Below are positions 50,291 to 61,791 of a DNA stretch of 64,000 nucleotides, one piece after another. Under the pieces are notes generated by a model. It was not told where the DNA came from and did not search any database. It saw nothing but the letters and a program-made list of their open reading frames with translations. The DNA comes from Trichobilharzia szidati. Taxonomy: Eukaryota; Platyhelminthes; Trematoda; Strigeidida; Schistosomatidae. Both the position numbers and the translations under genes were made by a program. Positions within the stretch are counted from its first letter, which is position 1. Each line of letters begins with the position of its first letter. The stretch spans positions 144,854,199 to 144,918,198 of the forward strand of contig OX235279.1 in assembly GCA_944472155.2 (NCBI GenBank). The letters are read 5' to 3'.

Positions 50291-51124
50291 TTTCAAAAGA
50301 ATGGTTACTGAACAAAGAATATTCTTTTCGGTAACTTTTTCTTCATCAGGTTCTACAGTTATACATAATAGTGAATGGATTCGTGTTATTAATAACAATC
50401 AATGTTGTTTAAATAACATCGAATCAATAATAATATCAATGGATTACAGTTTGATAGCATCAACATAACAGTAGACTGAATATCAGAGAAATTAAGAAAA
50501 ATAATAATACAGATTAACGAATATATAGTCTCCATTGAAGGCCAGGGCAGGGCTGGACTTGATTCTTCTGCACACACAGCTCTGGTTGTTTAAGGCAAAT
50601 CGCGATATCCTCTGTTGTTTGAAGTATGCGGTACCTGTATGTTTTTGGAAATCTCTTTGGTACCTAATAGATGATGGCGAAGGATTCTCCAATGCTAGCT
50701 TTGTGGCCGCTTTGGACCAGGTGGTCTAATTTAGAACTGTTGATGGTTTTCACTACACCTTTACTTAGCCACGCTGGTTGATGTTCTCCAGAACGAAAAA
50801 TCAAGTTCCTGGAACAAGGATCAATACGACCTACTCCACCACTACAACTCTGGACGTCAGTGGAGACTATAAATTCATGAATTTGTATTATTATCTTTCC
50901 TAATTCTTCTGATATTCAGTATAGTGTTACATTGATGCTGTCAAACTGTAATCCATTGATATTATTATTGTTATTATTATTATTGATTCGATGTTATTTA
51001 AACAACACTGATGTTGTTAATAACACTAATTCATTCAGTATTTTGTGTATGTATAACTGTAGAACCTGATGAAGAAGGAGTTATCGAAAAGAATATTCTT
51101 TGTTCAGTAACCATTCTTTTGAAA
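50291..51124 (-). mobile_element. Penelope-like element with inverted ~245-bp terminal repeats
   Basis: The arms 50291-50534 and 50871-51124 are reverse complements with small indels, around a 336-bp spacer. The spacer is GC-richer and carries a minus frame (ENPSPSSIRYQRDFQKHTGT...), probably a C-terminal ORF remnant. A TA microsatellite (50229-50262) precedes it. The outer ends carry CTGATGAAGAAGGAGTTATC then GAAAAGAATA, a hammerhead-like string. Confidence 0.7.
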
Positions 51125-51196
51125 TATATATAAATCATCGGTAAAATATGTCTGTCTGACTCATACTTGTCAGAAATTTCGGACCATTACCAGTTT

Positions 51197-51422
51197 TTTT
51201 CCTTCACGCTCCCCAGTGGAACATAGGGCTTCAAGCCAGTGGCTTGAAGCTTCTGTAGCAGTCTTTATTTTACAGGATGGGGTTGCTAGCCTCATGCCCA
51301 ACCTTTCCTCTTCACCAGCATTATTTCTGGCTTAGTGAGGTTTAGGAGTGCGTCGGTCGGGGATCGAACCCGGGACCATGTGGATGGTCGGTGCGCGTCC
51401 TAACCACTATGCCACCGATGCA
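51197..51422 (-). mobile_element. tRNA-derived SINE, type 1
   Basis: The plus strand reads TTCCTTCACGCTCCCCAGTG, ACATAGGGCTTCAAGCCAGT and then GGGGATCGAACCCGGGACCA. It ends CTATGCCACCGATGCACC. It is a well-kept copy. Confidence 0.92.
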
Positions 51423-51639
51423 CCACCATTACCACTGTACATCCAGAAATCCTGTACATTTAATTGTCCACGGAAATTCACAAAGTGAGCAGTTAGATGA
51501 AATCATTTTAGCAGTAACCTACTCTCAAAACATGAATCGGAAATCACTGTGAAAATCGAATGCACTCACGATAAGGAACAAGATTAATATTGTCAACACT
51601 ATGGTTAGGTCAATGATTCCATAAGTTTCAGAGACATGG

Positions 51640-52050
51640 CAAGCCACCAAAACATCGTCAACAGACTAATCCAGGCTTTCATCAACAACTGCTTTTGTTG
51701 GCTTCATACTGAAGCTCACATGACTGATAGCAACAAGGAACTCTGGAAGGCTACCAGTCAATCGAGGGCTTATTGACCAACAAATGTTCCAAAAAAGTGG
51801 AGATGGATTGAGCATACGCTGAGGAGAACACCGAGTGACATCATGTGCCAGCCAAGCCCTCGAGTTGCACTTGAACGGGAAACAATGAGTTGATTGTTTG
51901 TCTGACGGTGACACGGAGGAGATCGTGTGAGAGTGAAAATAAAGCTTATGAGTAGTCGTACAGCCATTTGAAAATGACTGAAGACAACATGATGAAATAT
52001 AGAGGTGCTGCTGAAGCCCTATATTCCATTTGGAAGCCAATGGAATGATA
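51640..52050 (+). mobile_element. RTE-like LINE 3' fragment
   Basis: The C-terminal region reads TNPGFHQQLLLLASY-type sequence, then NKELWKATSQSRAY and QQMFQKSGDGLSIR. The tail is GAAGCCCTATATTCCATTTG then GGAATGATAATAAT. Confidence 0.7.
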
Positions 52051-52477
52051 ATAATCAAATTTAAACTGTATATCCAAGTGTTGAAAAACATTTCTCATGA
52101 AAATGTACTTTTACATTGATGAAGATTGTACAAACCTAACACCTAAAAATCGTGGAAGTTTATCTCCAATTTTTAATATTATTTTACCATTTATTTTTAA
52201 AAATATTGAAGATTTGCAATGATAGGCCATACAAAGTCAGTATTTTATCATTTCTGATAGTAACTGATGGTATCTTAAAGCATATTTTTCGATCTGCCAT
52301 CTGAATAGGGACTTCTAACGAACTATTTTCTGATGGAAAAGATTAGGAAATTGACTCGGAATTCCGTTAAAATTCAATTCATGTAGTCAACAGCTTATTG
52401 TTTCAAGGTAGGATACAATGACACTGATTACTGCCCACAGGTTAAACAATATGTCAAATTTATTCGTTCAGTAAGCG

Positions 52478-52605
52478 CGTCGGTGGCACAACGGTAGAAT
52501 GCTCACCAACCATGCATGTAGTCCGGGGTTCGATCACCGACTGACACACTCCAGTAATACGACAGGTAAAGAGGGAAGGGTGGGTATGAGGCTAGCAACC
52601 CCATC
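52478..52605 (+). mobile_element. tRNA-derived SINE, type 1, 5' half only
   Basis: The head GCGTCGGTGGCACAACGGTA and B box GGGGTTCGATCACCG are clear. The element breaks off after TATGAGGCTAGCAACCCCAT, where a Penelope-like scrap (52606-52655, GATGAAGTTATCGAAAAGAG) follows. Confidence 0.85.
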
Positions 52606-52663
52606 CTGATGATGAAGTTATCGAAAAGAGTATTCTTTGTTCAATATCCATGCCTTATTTTTA

Positions 52664-52860
52664 TTCCTTTACGTTCCCAGTGGAACATAGGGCTTCAAGC
52701 TAGATGCTTGATGTTTTGGTAGCAGTAGTGTTGCTAGCCTCATGCCCAACCTTCCCTCTTATTAGTGGCTTGGCGAGGTAAAGGGGTGTGTTGGCCGGTG
52801 ATCGAACCCCGGACCACATGTGTGGTTGGCGAGCATTCTATCACTGTGCCACCGGTGCTT
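52664..52860 (-). mobile_element. tRNA-derived SINE, type 1
   Basis: The plus strand reads CCTTTACGTTCCCAGTGGAA, CATAGGGCTTCAAGCTAGAT, GGTGATCGAACCCCGGACCA and ends CACTGTGCCACCGGTGC. Confidence 0.9.
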
Positions 52861-53059
52861 TACCAATTCTAATTTAGACTATATGGATGGATGATATTAT
52901 TTGTTGATTGCAAGAGTATATTTGATTCATATATCTATTGATAATGGATAGGTTGGGGACCCATATCTAAAGGATTTAGAAGCTTTCTTGAAATATATGT
53001 CTAACTTTCCTTATATTTAGATATTTCGTTTGTGAGGAATTGATGAGTTTCTTCAGTGT

Positions 53060-53230
53060 AAATTTCATCACAAACCGAAATTGACCAGCGAAGTATTGGA
53101 AAACAAAGAGCATTGGACAGCTGTTTCGTCTTGATGCGAGGAATTTCCGGCAGCACGTTCACCTTTCATTCATTGGGTTGAACTCTAATGACTCATAATT
53201 TCCAATCAGTTTGTGCTCACTATGTCAATT
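53060..53230 (-). mobile_element. Diverged hammerhead element
   Basis: GAGCATTGGACAGCTGTTTC then GTCTTGATGCGAGGAATTTC aligns with the reversed core of 11380-11480. The tRNA-like part is poorly preserved. Confidence 0.5.
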
Positions 53231-53364
53231 AAAAGTCGTGGGTTCGACCTCTAGTAAGGGTCACTGATGTGTACATCAGAAAAATGCCTAGCCGAGAAGA
53301 AACAAACTATCAGGTTTACGTCACTGTTACTTTAGGCTTTGAATTTTCTAGAGTTTGTTTGTAG

Positions 53365-53600
53365 GGATTCGACTTGCTTCAGCTTTCATAACTGATTGAT
53401 ATCATTTAGAGAACCATTGAAAACCAGGGAGAACTGAACAGTTGTTTCGTCCTAGTTCGGGACTCTCTAGTAGTACGCCTCCAACGGGATCCGGACCCAC
53501 AACCTTCTGGTTGCAAGAGAAGATCGTAGACCATCCGGCCGTTGTGACGCGACTCAGTGGCCAGCCCATGAATTCCAACCTCTACCAATTCGTAATTATA
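53365..53600 (-). mobile_element. Hammerhead element
   Basis: The plus strand reads TTAGAGAACCATTGAAAACC, ACAGTTGTTTCGTCCTAGTT then CGGGACTCTCTAGTAGTACG, a degraded B box (GGATCCGGACCC) and GCGACTCAGTGGCCAGCCCA. In minus sense the core is ACTAGAGAGTCCCGAACTAG then GACGAAACAACTG. CUGAUGA is lost. Confidence 0.7.
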
Positions 53601-54384
53601 GCGAAACTGGCAGCAGCCAATTTCATTGGCAAGTATTTGTCTTGACTCTAGACCGAGTGGACCACGACCACTTAAACTTTATTAGGTCGCTAATTTTTTA
53701 CTGAAACTCCACTTTCACCTATTTTTGCACAATACTATGTGTCAATTTTCTCTCCCTCTCCCTTCCTCTCTCTCTCTAAAATCATCTGCATTTATTGACT
53801 GGATCAGTCAACTCCATCACGTTGTTATATTAGTGTATTGTATTCAATATCTTTGAAAATACAAAACATTCAATATTTGTTAAATAATCAAGAAGTGTGA
53901 AAATATCTGAGTGTGAATGAATATCACGTTGAGCGTGTTTGATAGTTTGAACTTGCTGTTGTATCATTCAAGTCTTTGGATAATAATAATAATAATAATA
54001 ATTAAAACTTGAATTTAACTAGAATTCCAGATTACTTTTGTTCACACAATCGTGTCTTATTTGACTGTGACACTTTTTCTTAGGAATATCAAATAAAAAA
54101 TTAGGTAATCAGCTGGACAGAGTGCGAACACTGACCACTTTTTATGTATTTATTTGTGTTGTGTGACATTAATGCATTAATGTGATGACAATGGGTAAGT
54201 GATGTATGAATGAGGAATACTATAAACTCTCACCATTATATTGACACTGGTATTCAACTTCACTTTTATCATTTTCATTTAATGATTAAGCTTGAACCCT
54301 ATTCATAGACTACAGATTCTTAGGTTTAAACCGTCTTTAAGTGTGTAAAATAACCATTTAGAATTTTGAAGTGTTAGTTTGAAG

Positions 54385-54490
54385 GGATCCGAATGATTTC
54401 AAGTTTTTCCACAAACTGATTGCAGTTAGAGAACCATAGAATACTAGAGGGGAGTACTGGAGAGCTATTTCGTCCTCTAGCCTTACGGTT
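54385..54490 (-). mobile_element. Hammerhead element, 3' part
   Basis: TTGAAGGGATCCGAATGATT then GTTAGAGAACCATAGAATAC and GAGAGCTATTTCGTCCTCTA match the reversed 3' half of the hammerhead elements. Confidence 0.55.
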
Positions 54491-54564
54491 CTGTAAATGT
54501 AGTCAGTCCGCGATCCAAATTAATACCCAGAATACACTAATATTTACTGATGCTAATAATTTAT

Positions 54565-54785
54565 TTGTAACTCACTGGTTTAGCGGTAGAACGCTCGCCA
54601 ACCACGCATGCGGTCATCAGCTCGACCTTCGGCCAACGTACTTCAAAACCTAAGGCGGCTAAAGAGGGGAAGTTGGGTGTGAGGCCAGCAACACAACCCC
54701 ATAAAAATAAAACCACTGCTACAGAAAATTCAAAGCTCAATCTTGAAGTCTTATTTCCCACTCGGAACCTAAAGGAATAGAAGGA
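54565..54785 (+). mobile_element. tRNA-derived SINE, type 1, diverged
   Basis: The head is CACTGGTTTAGCGGTAGAAC. The body is GGAAGTTGGGTGTGAGGCCA. The tail is GAAGTCTTATTTCCCACTCG then GAACCTAAAGGAATAGAAGG. Confidence 0.8.
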
Positions 54786-55334
54786 AATATTTTCTTTATC
54801 ATATTGCATTTACAAATAAGAAATAAGTTAAATCAAGCTGTTAAACCATTTGACCTTTCCTTTTTTGAATCTCTTTTCAGGTATCGGCTCCTGAAAAAGA
54901 TGCGCTGGTGATACCTTTGATTTTAGCTTCGTGTTATTTGATCGGCGATGACTGGTAGTTCGTAAAAAACAAATGAAGGAGAATTCATGTTTCAATAAAT
55001 AAACATCCAACAAAATGTGGACTTCGCAGCTCCTCAGCCTTGGCAAAAAATGAGTCTGTAACGATGGGTGGGGCTTCCATTTTCAGTCTTTATCTAGTTA
55101 GACGTTAAGTGGTGGTAGGCAATCGGCAGGAAGCCTCACTACTAGTTTTCCTGCTTGTTGACATTCATTAGCAAAGGAGTATCCTAAAGGCGATGATTAT
55201 CCATTGAGTCATCTAGTGGTGTAGTTAAAGACGATATCACTCAGACACTAGGTAGAATATATCTATATTTTAGTATTAGAGGCGATTTGTAGCTCAGATG
55301 AAGGTTATCCGTTGTTCCCTAAACTTTATAATAT

Positions 55335-55590
55335 TTCAGGTCAGATCACCAGCTGACATCAGTTAGAGGAGCATTGGAAAACCAGGAAGTACTGGACAAC
55401 TATTTTGCCCTTGTCTGGGACTCCTCACAGTATGCACCCTTCAGTATTCGAACCCAGAACTTTACGGTCACAGGGAAAGCTCATAGACCGTTCGGCCACT
55501 GAGACTCTATCCAGCTGTCCTCGAAATGATGTCAGCTCGTAATCAAACCTATAACCAATCAAATCCCTGCCGACTGACACTTGAAAATTA
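55335..55590. mobile_element. Hammerhead element, partly inverted
   Basis: The left part (minus) has TCAGTTAGAGGAGCATTGGA and ACTATTTTGCCCTTGTCTGG, then a B box remnant TTCGAACCCAGAAC. The right end turns to plus-sense 3' sequence (ATGATGTCAGCTCGTAATCA, CCAATCAAATCCCTGC). It is a short form of the inverted dimers seen elsewhere. Confidence 0.6.
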
Positions 55591-55767
55591 TTATATTTGA
55601 TCCTGAACACTTCATCACCATACTTGGTGACACGTTCAGCACTAACTTTACGACGAGTTTTGCTTCCGACACTTTTGCTTTCAAGAAAGTTGAACCAGTT
55701 GAAGATTTAGTCACAGCAATGACAAACTAATTGTTCATATCTAACATACCAATCAATGCGTTTTTTA

Positions 55768-55995
55768 ATTTCGTCGCCTCCTGAGTGGGACGTTGGGCTC
55801 CAGGGTTGAGGCTCTGAAGTTTCAGTAGCCGTGGGGTTACCTTTTACGAGCTGGGGTTGCTAGCTCCACTCTGAACCTCCACTCTTTCCCATACTTACTA
55901 TTGGCTAGTAAACTAGGCGAGATATAGGAGGGCGTCGTCGGGGATCGAACACTGCTGCTGGTGGTGAGCATTCTACCACAAACGTACCAACGTAA
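55768..55995 (-). mobile_element. tRNA-derived SINE, type 1, diverged
   Basis: The plus strand has CGTCGCCTCCTGAGTGGGAC then GTTGGGCTCCAGGGTTGAGG and TCGTCGGGGATCGAACACTG. The head end is degraded. Confidence 0.75.
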
Positions 55996-57490
55996 ACCGT
56001 CAATCAACTAAGTCGGATGAATTCTGGTCTATTATGTATGACCTAGACCAATTAAAATGACACTATATGACGGGCAGCAAACAAATTAGATCAAATATAC
56101 GCCTTACGACACCTTCACTTGCCATTAAAAAATGATACAGGAACGGGTTTAAATGGTCGATCATCTGTTTCCCATTGTGTGCTCAGCTTCACAGATGTGA
56201 GTTGTGAACAAAGACTTGATGGTGATCTCAATGAGAATGTAATTTGCAGCTAGCCATGACGAGAATCTTGTGCACTATATACCAAATTAAACAAGAGGTT
56301 GTCTGTACTGTTTGGTGCAATGCTGGATTTTTCACTTCATTTCCACATCTGCTTTAACAGCATTCTGACCTAACCTCGGCATTTGATTACTGTTGCAAAT
56401 TATTTTCAGCGATGACAGATGACTGAAGTCAATTTTCGTTCACAAGCGAAAATTGCTCACATGTATAACAGATGGTAGCTGGCATACAATAGTAAAAGGG
56501 AATCTTTGGAAGTAAATTCACGTAGCTGTTAAGTAGAATTTAGTGGAATTTCAATGTTCATTCATGTTTATTTACCACCTGAATTGATTTAAAAATCTAT
56601 TAATTTTCATTATCAAAGCTTATCTGGCAAAACATCAGAATAATAATCAGTAACTGGGGCTAAATGCCTCTGTTCAGTTTGATTCACTTAAGGTCGGTCT
56701 GAATACCATTTAAATAAATAAGAGTTTACCATATTCTCCTTCATGATTGTTAGACATAACCACTTAGAACAGTTGTGGAGAGATTATTGGCTTTCATTAC
56801 AGATGTATTCTTCACACAGATCACCTGAATTATCAACACGTGGTAAACAATGTTAAAATTCAACTCCTGTGTACGGTAAACCAGCTAGTTATACCAAAAA
56901 CAGATCATATTTTCTGTACCTCATATCAAACCATTAACTTCTCCGGAAAACAATTTTATCCAAAGCACAGCTGCACTGGAAAATGTCTCAATTATTTGAA
57001 GAGGGGTCAGTTCGCCAAATATTACTGATCAGAAACATTTGATGATATGATTCAAGAATCACATTACGAAGGTCCTAAGTAATCTTCTTCAAAGTAGTCT
57101 ACCTCTCTTGCACACATTCACACACTTATGTTCCTTCAGTGGGATATCATCTTCCTTCTAATCCATTCAGTTTTTTTGGCGCCGTGTTGGCAGTGAGAGG
57201 TGAAGTTGGTAAATATCCCGTGTGGAATCCTACGTTGTTACTTCATTCATTCCGTCAGTCAGTTATTAAGGGTTCATGCTTTCTCATCATTTGGTCTCAG
57301 TTTTACTCCATCTAAATATTGTCAAAGGTTGGTTATTTGGACTTGATAGTGTGTAGTTCAGTCATCTCCAGCAGCATACCGGTTCCTTCGGAACTAAAGA
57401 TATGCCTTTCTAAAGGGTACCAGTAAGTTAGATACCTAGGTTCAAAGCCTCTTTCTGTTTAGCTCTAACCATCTAACGTCAGTTTAGAGT
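55996..57490. other. No gene seen
   Basis: The stretch is AT-rich. A 62-codon open frame at 56840-57028 has no motif or splice context. Confidence 0.35.
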
Positions 57491-57494
57491 GTGC

Positions 57495-58525
57495 GATGGT
57501 GGTAAGTCAGGTGATCCAAAAGGGAAAGTTCAGAGAAGCATTCGAAGTGAAGACATGAGTAAGACAAGGCTACCTACTATCACCGATGATATTGCCGATT
57601 GTGGGGGACTGGATTATTTGGAAGACTGTGCATGGAAATGAGAACACAGGAATATGTTGGGCCAATAAGAATACTTCAGTAGGACTGGATTTCACGGATT
57701 ATTTATGTCTAGTGTCACACAAACTCAAAGACTTACAGGAGAAAACCAACAAGCTGGCAGAAGATGTAGGCAGCAAAGGCACGAATTTGAGTGGACGTAC
57801 AGAAGATGGATGTGATGAGAGTAACCAATTGACAAAGACAACAACAACAACGAGCACCAATCACTATCAACGGAGTAAATTTGAAAGAGGCCAATTCCTT
57901 CATTTATCTAAGCAGCGTTATTTCAACTACATGTACGCCGAACTAATGAGGATGTAAACATCAGAATCGAAAAGGCGACATGGACATACATCACTCTGAA
58001 ATCCATTTGAAAATATTCTGAACTCAACAGAAGGAATAAGATTCGGATTTCCGACATGGATATTAAGTCATTCAGTGCTTCTATATGAGTGAGAATCGTG
58101 GCCAGCATGTCACGGAAAGCATTTGCAACAGGTAGCTGCAGACTTTTATCGACAGCTGCCTTCGCTGGCTCCATGCTGATGATTAGATGCTTAGCGATGA
58201 AAAATTTGAAACAAACTCTTGGAGCGAACCAATCAAGAACCAATTGCTCGGAAAATATTCCGGATAAGATGAAAATGGGTTTGACACACGCTGAGAAGAC
58301 CGTTGAGTGATGTTGATCGCCAGAACATCGCTCTAGTGACAGCCGAATGGGAAACGACGAGTGGGGCTTTTATGGGTTACGTGAAGGAGATCGTACTAGG
58401 CGAAGATGAGAGACTACGGGTAGTCGTACGGCCAGCTAAAGAGGACGGCAGATAATGAAATAAAGTGAAGATATGCTGTTGGAGCCCTATGTTCTACTCG
58501 AAACACAAGGGAACAATAATAATAA
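57495..58525 (+). mobile_element. RTE-like LINE 3' half
   Basis: RT is cut near KGKFREAFEVKT. The catalytic box is mutated (LDFTDYLCLVSHKLKDLQEK instead of FADD), followed by a Thr/Gln linker. The C-terminal region has frameshifts, and the tail is GGAGCCCTATGTTCTACTCG then AACAATAATAATAAA. Confidence 0.8.
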
Positions 58526-58529
58526 ATAA

Positions 58530-59080
58530 GATTGAAAAATTTAAGAAAATCGAGTAAGAGGATCGTCTGAAAGGTAGGATAAATCACTATCTTTTTAGAA
58601 TATCATCTTAATACTCTGTAGCACTATACAGCTGAAGATTATATCAGCAATTTGGTCAGCTGGAAAACAAACGTTTAGATCCTTCGTAAGCAGTTAGTCA
58701 TCTTTAATAAGCCCTTTTCTTGTAACCGTAGAAGTCTGTAGCATACGCACCTGACAAGGAACATCACAAAATAGTTGTCAATTGAGGTAAATTGCGTAAC
58801 AGGCTCAGGAAGTTGTGAATGTGTCTAGTTTTGAATTAATATAGAAGGTACATTTATTTAATCAGCCATGACAAATGAGGATAATTAAACCAAACTAAAG
58901 GTCACTTTGAATTATCACTAGGTGGTAACCAGTGTCATGAGTCTAGTCCTTCGTTTAGTGTAGAATTAGTTCTGTCAGTCAATTTTACAATGTAGTTACA
59001 AATCTATGTAGCTTGCCATCATGATGGCAGTCTGAAATGACGTTAAATTGCAGGAGGCAGTAGACAGGAAGTTCTGGACT
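58530..59080. other. No gene seen
   Basis: The stretch is AT-rich. No ORF or repeat was recognised. Confidence 0.35.
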
Positions 59081-59084
59081 TCAT

Positions 59085-59290
59085 TTCCGTGCTTTTTGTC
59101 ACTCGTCTGTGACTGCAGCATTGGGTGACCTGGGTTCGAATCTCAAGGGGAACATAAATGCTTCCAAAATTACAGATGCGCCTTGTTGGCGAGTGCCAGT
59201 AAGCACGAAACCTAAGTCCAGAGTTTACTAACGATTGTCTGCAACCATCCAGCATCAGGACCGAAAGTTGTCGGACGGTCTGTGGGTACC
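59085..59290 (+). repeat. Possible additional tRNA-like SINE
   Basis: CTGGGTTCGAATCTCAAGGG is B-box-like and is followed by a body seen nowhere else in the window. With a single copy here, this is weak. Confidence 0.25.
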
Positions 59291-59924
59291 TGTTTAACTG
59301 TGAACGTGTTTATGAGGGAGAATACGCATATAAGCTCAATTAGTCATTGCACGAATACTTCACTCCGTTTGTTCTTATAATCATCCCAATGAGAATGCTA
59401 ACAACTGTATATTCACAATGGATATGTATGGTGGTGATGACAGACGTAGTTTTCATTAGATGGATGTTCTTGCCACTGTCGATTAGCATGTCATTTACGA
59501 GACTAACACGGAACTCGCCATTATAAGCATCTAAGCACTACCTTTTAGACTAGTGAATTAATTTTTGTTAACCGTTGGTGAATACTTGACACCTAAGAGA
59601 TCTGCAGTTCACAAGACGCATAAAACTTTTTTGGTGTAGTCAAACATTTGATATTCAGTCACGGAAATTTCATTCTTATGCTAGATAAAATCATTAGTAC
59701 TAAATGTGTTAACAAGTTAGAATTTAAACTGAACACAGTCTTGATATTATCACATATGATATCCAATCACTTATACAAGCAATCCATATTCCATTGTCGA
59801 GAAAACTGTTAATTAATTTGATCTACCTTTGAAATGATTGTCAGTTATAAAAATTAGATTTAAAGTAGACTTTTTATATAACTGCCATCAATTAAAGAAC
59901 ACTAGTCATCCGAGGTTCTAAACT

Positions 59925-60085
59925 CCTTATCCTCTCGTAGCTGGTAGTGAGTCCAGTACAGAGGGAAAGTTCTACGGAAGGCTGACAACCCCATGTTGTA
60001 AAAAATCACACCACTGCTACTGTAACTTCTAAAGCTGACTCTGGAAGCCTTATCTTTCACTGGGAAGATAAAGAAATGAAATGGA
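59925..60085 (+). mobile_element. tRNA-derived SINE, type 1, 3' part
   Basis: It reads AGGCTGACAACCCCATGTTG, CTGACTCTGGAAGCCTTATC then TTTCACTGGGAAGATAAAGA. The head is missing. Confidence 0.65.
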
Positions 60086-60189
60086 AAATGTTGTCTAACT
60101 TGTGAGACATCTCCTTATCTATTTTTCACTTTCAATAACTAAATATGTTGTTGTTGGTTCATCACAAAGTACTGGTTTTGTAGGGATTT

Positions 60190-60420
60190 TTTTGATTGTT
60201 TGAAGGATTTCATCATGAGCTGATATCAGTTAAAGAACCATTGGAAAACCTTGGAGTACTGGACAGCCGTTTCGTCCTAGTTTGGTACGCAACCACCGGA
60301 GTTCGAACCCAGGACCTTCTGGTTACAAGGCGAACTAGCTCATAGACCATTAAGCCACTGGGCCCCAACCCAATAGCCCATTAACTCTAACCTCTGTCAA
60401 TTCATGACATAGCGCCACCT
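60190..60420 (-). mobile_element. Hammerhead element
   Basis: The plus strand reads CATGAGCTGATATCAGTTAA, TACTGGACAGCCGTTTCGTC then CTAGTTTGGTACGCAACCAC, B box GTTCGAACCCAGGACC and AAGCCACTGGGCCCCAACCC. The core region has a deletion that removes CUGAUGA. Confidence 0.8.
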
Positions 60421-60832
60421 GAATCTCTCTAACAACAAACACAAGTAAATTCGGATCTATGACTCATTGGTAATTAGTTTCAAGACGAAATTCTGGAGAT
60501 TTTAATGAAAATTTATGATCCGTGATCACCAATTACATTAGCCAGTGTGACTTTAGACCATAGTGAGAACCGAAAGTAAGTGATTCATCTAGTCCGTAGA
60601 ATTCTCAGTCCAATGAAGAAAATATGCTTTTGCTCTCCCCGATGCTGAACTGTCCTAAACGCCAAACTCCTCGATATATAAAATACACAGTTCTAAGCAC
60701 TTCTTTCAGTTTCAGCGTCTTTCTACAGGGCATCCATTCGTGAAGAAATCTTTTGTAGACTCTAAAGTTAGTATCTAACTAGATTTCGAATGTCAGCAAT
60801 ATGGACTGAATGCAGTGATATTTTAGGGTTTT

Positions 60833-61050
60833 TTTTCCTTCACGTTCCCCAGTGGAACATAGGGCTTCAAGCTAGTGGCTTGAAGTTTCTGTAGCAGTGT
60901 TTATTTTATAGGATGGGTTTGCTAGCCTCATGCCCAGCCTTTCCTCTTCACCAGTATTATTTCTGGCTTAGCGAGGTAAAGGAGTGCGTCGGTCGGGGAT
61001 CGAACCCCGGACCATGTGCATGGTCGGCGAGCGTCCTAACCGCTATACTT
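60833..61050 (-). mobile_element. tRNA-derived SINE, type 1
   Basis: The plus strand starts TTTCCTTCACGTTCCCCAGTG and continues through GGGGATCGAACCCCGGACCA to CGTCCTAACCGCTATA, where the last head bases are lost. It is one of the best preserved copies. Confidence 0.92.
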
Positions 61051-61727
61051 AGCATTATTATGATGTCAACTGCTGCATTTCTTTACATATTTCATGAACA
61101 CGAATCATTCATGGATTGTAAATATTTATGGGTGTTTAAATCAAACACCCCCACCAATTATTTTAAATATATCATATCATACTGTTTAGTATTTCCTACC
61201 TTATAACCTTTAATCCAATTATTTTCAGTCTTTCATAATCCTATAATCAAATTCCTATCATCCAAAATTGCGTAAATAAACACACACTCCCCCCCCGGTG
61301 TTTTCCCCTTCTTCCAGTCATTCCCACTCTCCCTCCCCACCCCTTCTTTCGCAGATGTGATTTTCACCCTCAATTGAATAACGTGTACGCAATTTATATT
61401 GGTTTAAATCAAAGCTATGAATTATTTTCATTCCAGTTATCATAAATCTCTACCCCCAGTCTAACGTATTTTTCCTCATTTCGAATATGCTTTGAGAATG
61501 CTGTAAAGAAAGAAGTCAAGTTGATGCATGTTAACACCTAATGCTCATGTATGCTTTTTTATGTGACAGTGTGTGTGTATATGTGAGTAACTGTGTGAGT
61601 ATGTGTTAATACGTCACCTGAAAAAAAATATAAATAGGAACTATTTTTTTTCAGCATTCCCTTACCCTTCCTCTTAGTAAAACCCGATATCCTAAAAGCT
61701 TGTTACACTCGAAAACTATTCGAAAAA

Positions 61728-61791
61728 ATGTCTTATTCACTCGGTTTTTCAACACCAAAAACATCAGATGAAACGTCCATCGGAGAGTATG
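61728..61791 (+). CDS. Zinc-finger gene exon 1
   Basis: MSYSLGFSTPKTSDETSIGE then Y and a split Gly codon end at a consensus GTAAGT donor (61792-61797). The ATG context CGAAAAAATG is A-rich. No closer in-frame start is present in exon 2. Confidence 0.65.
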
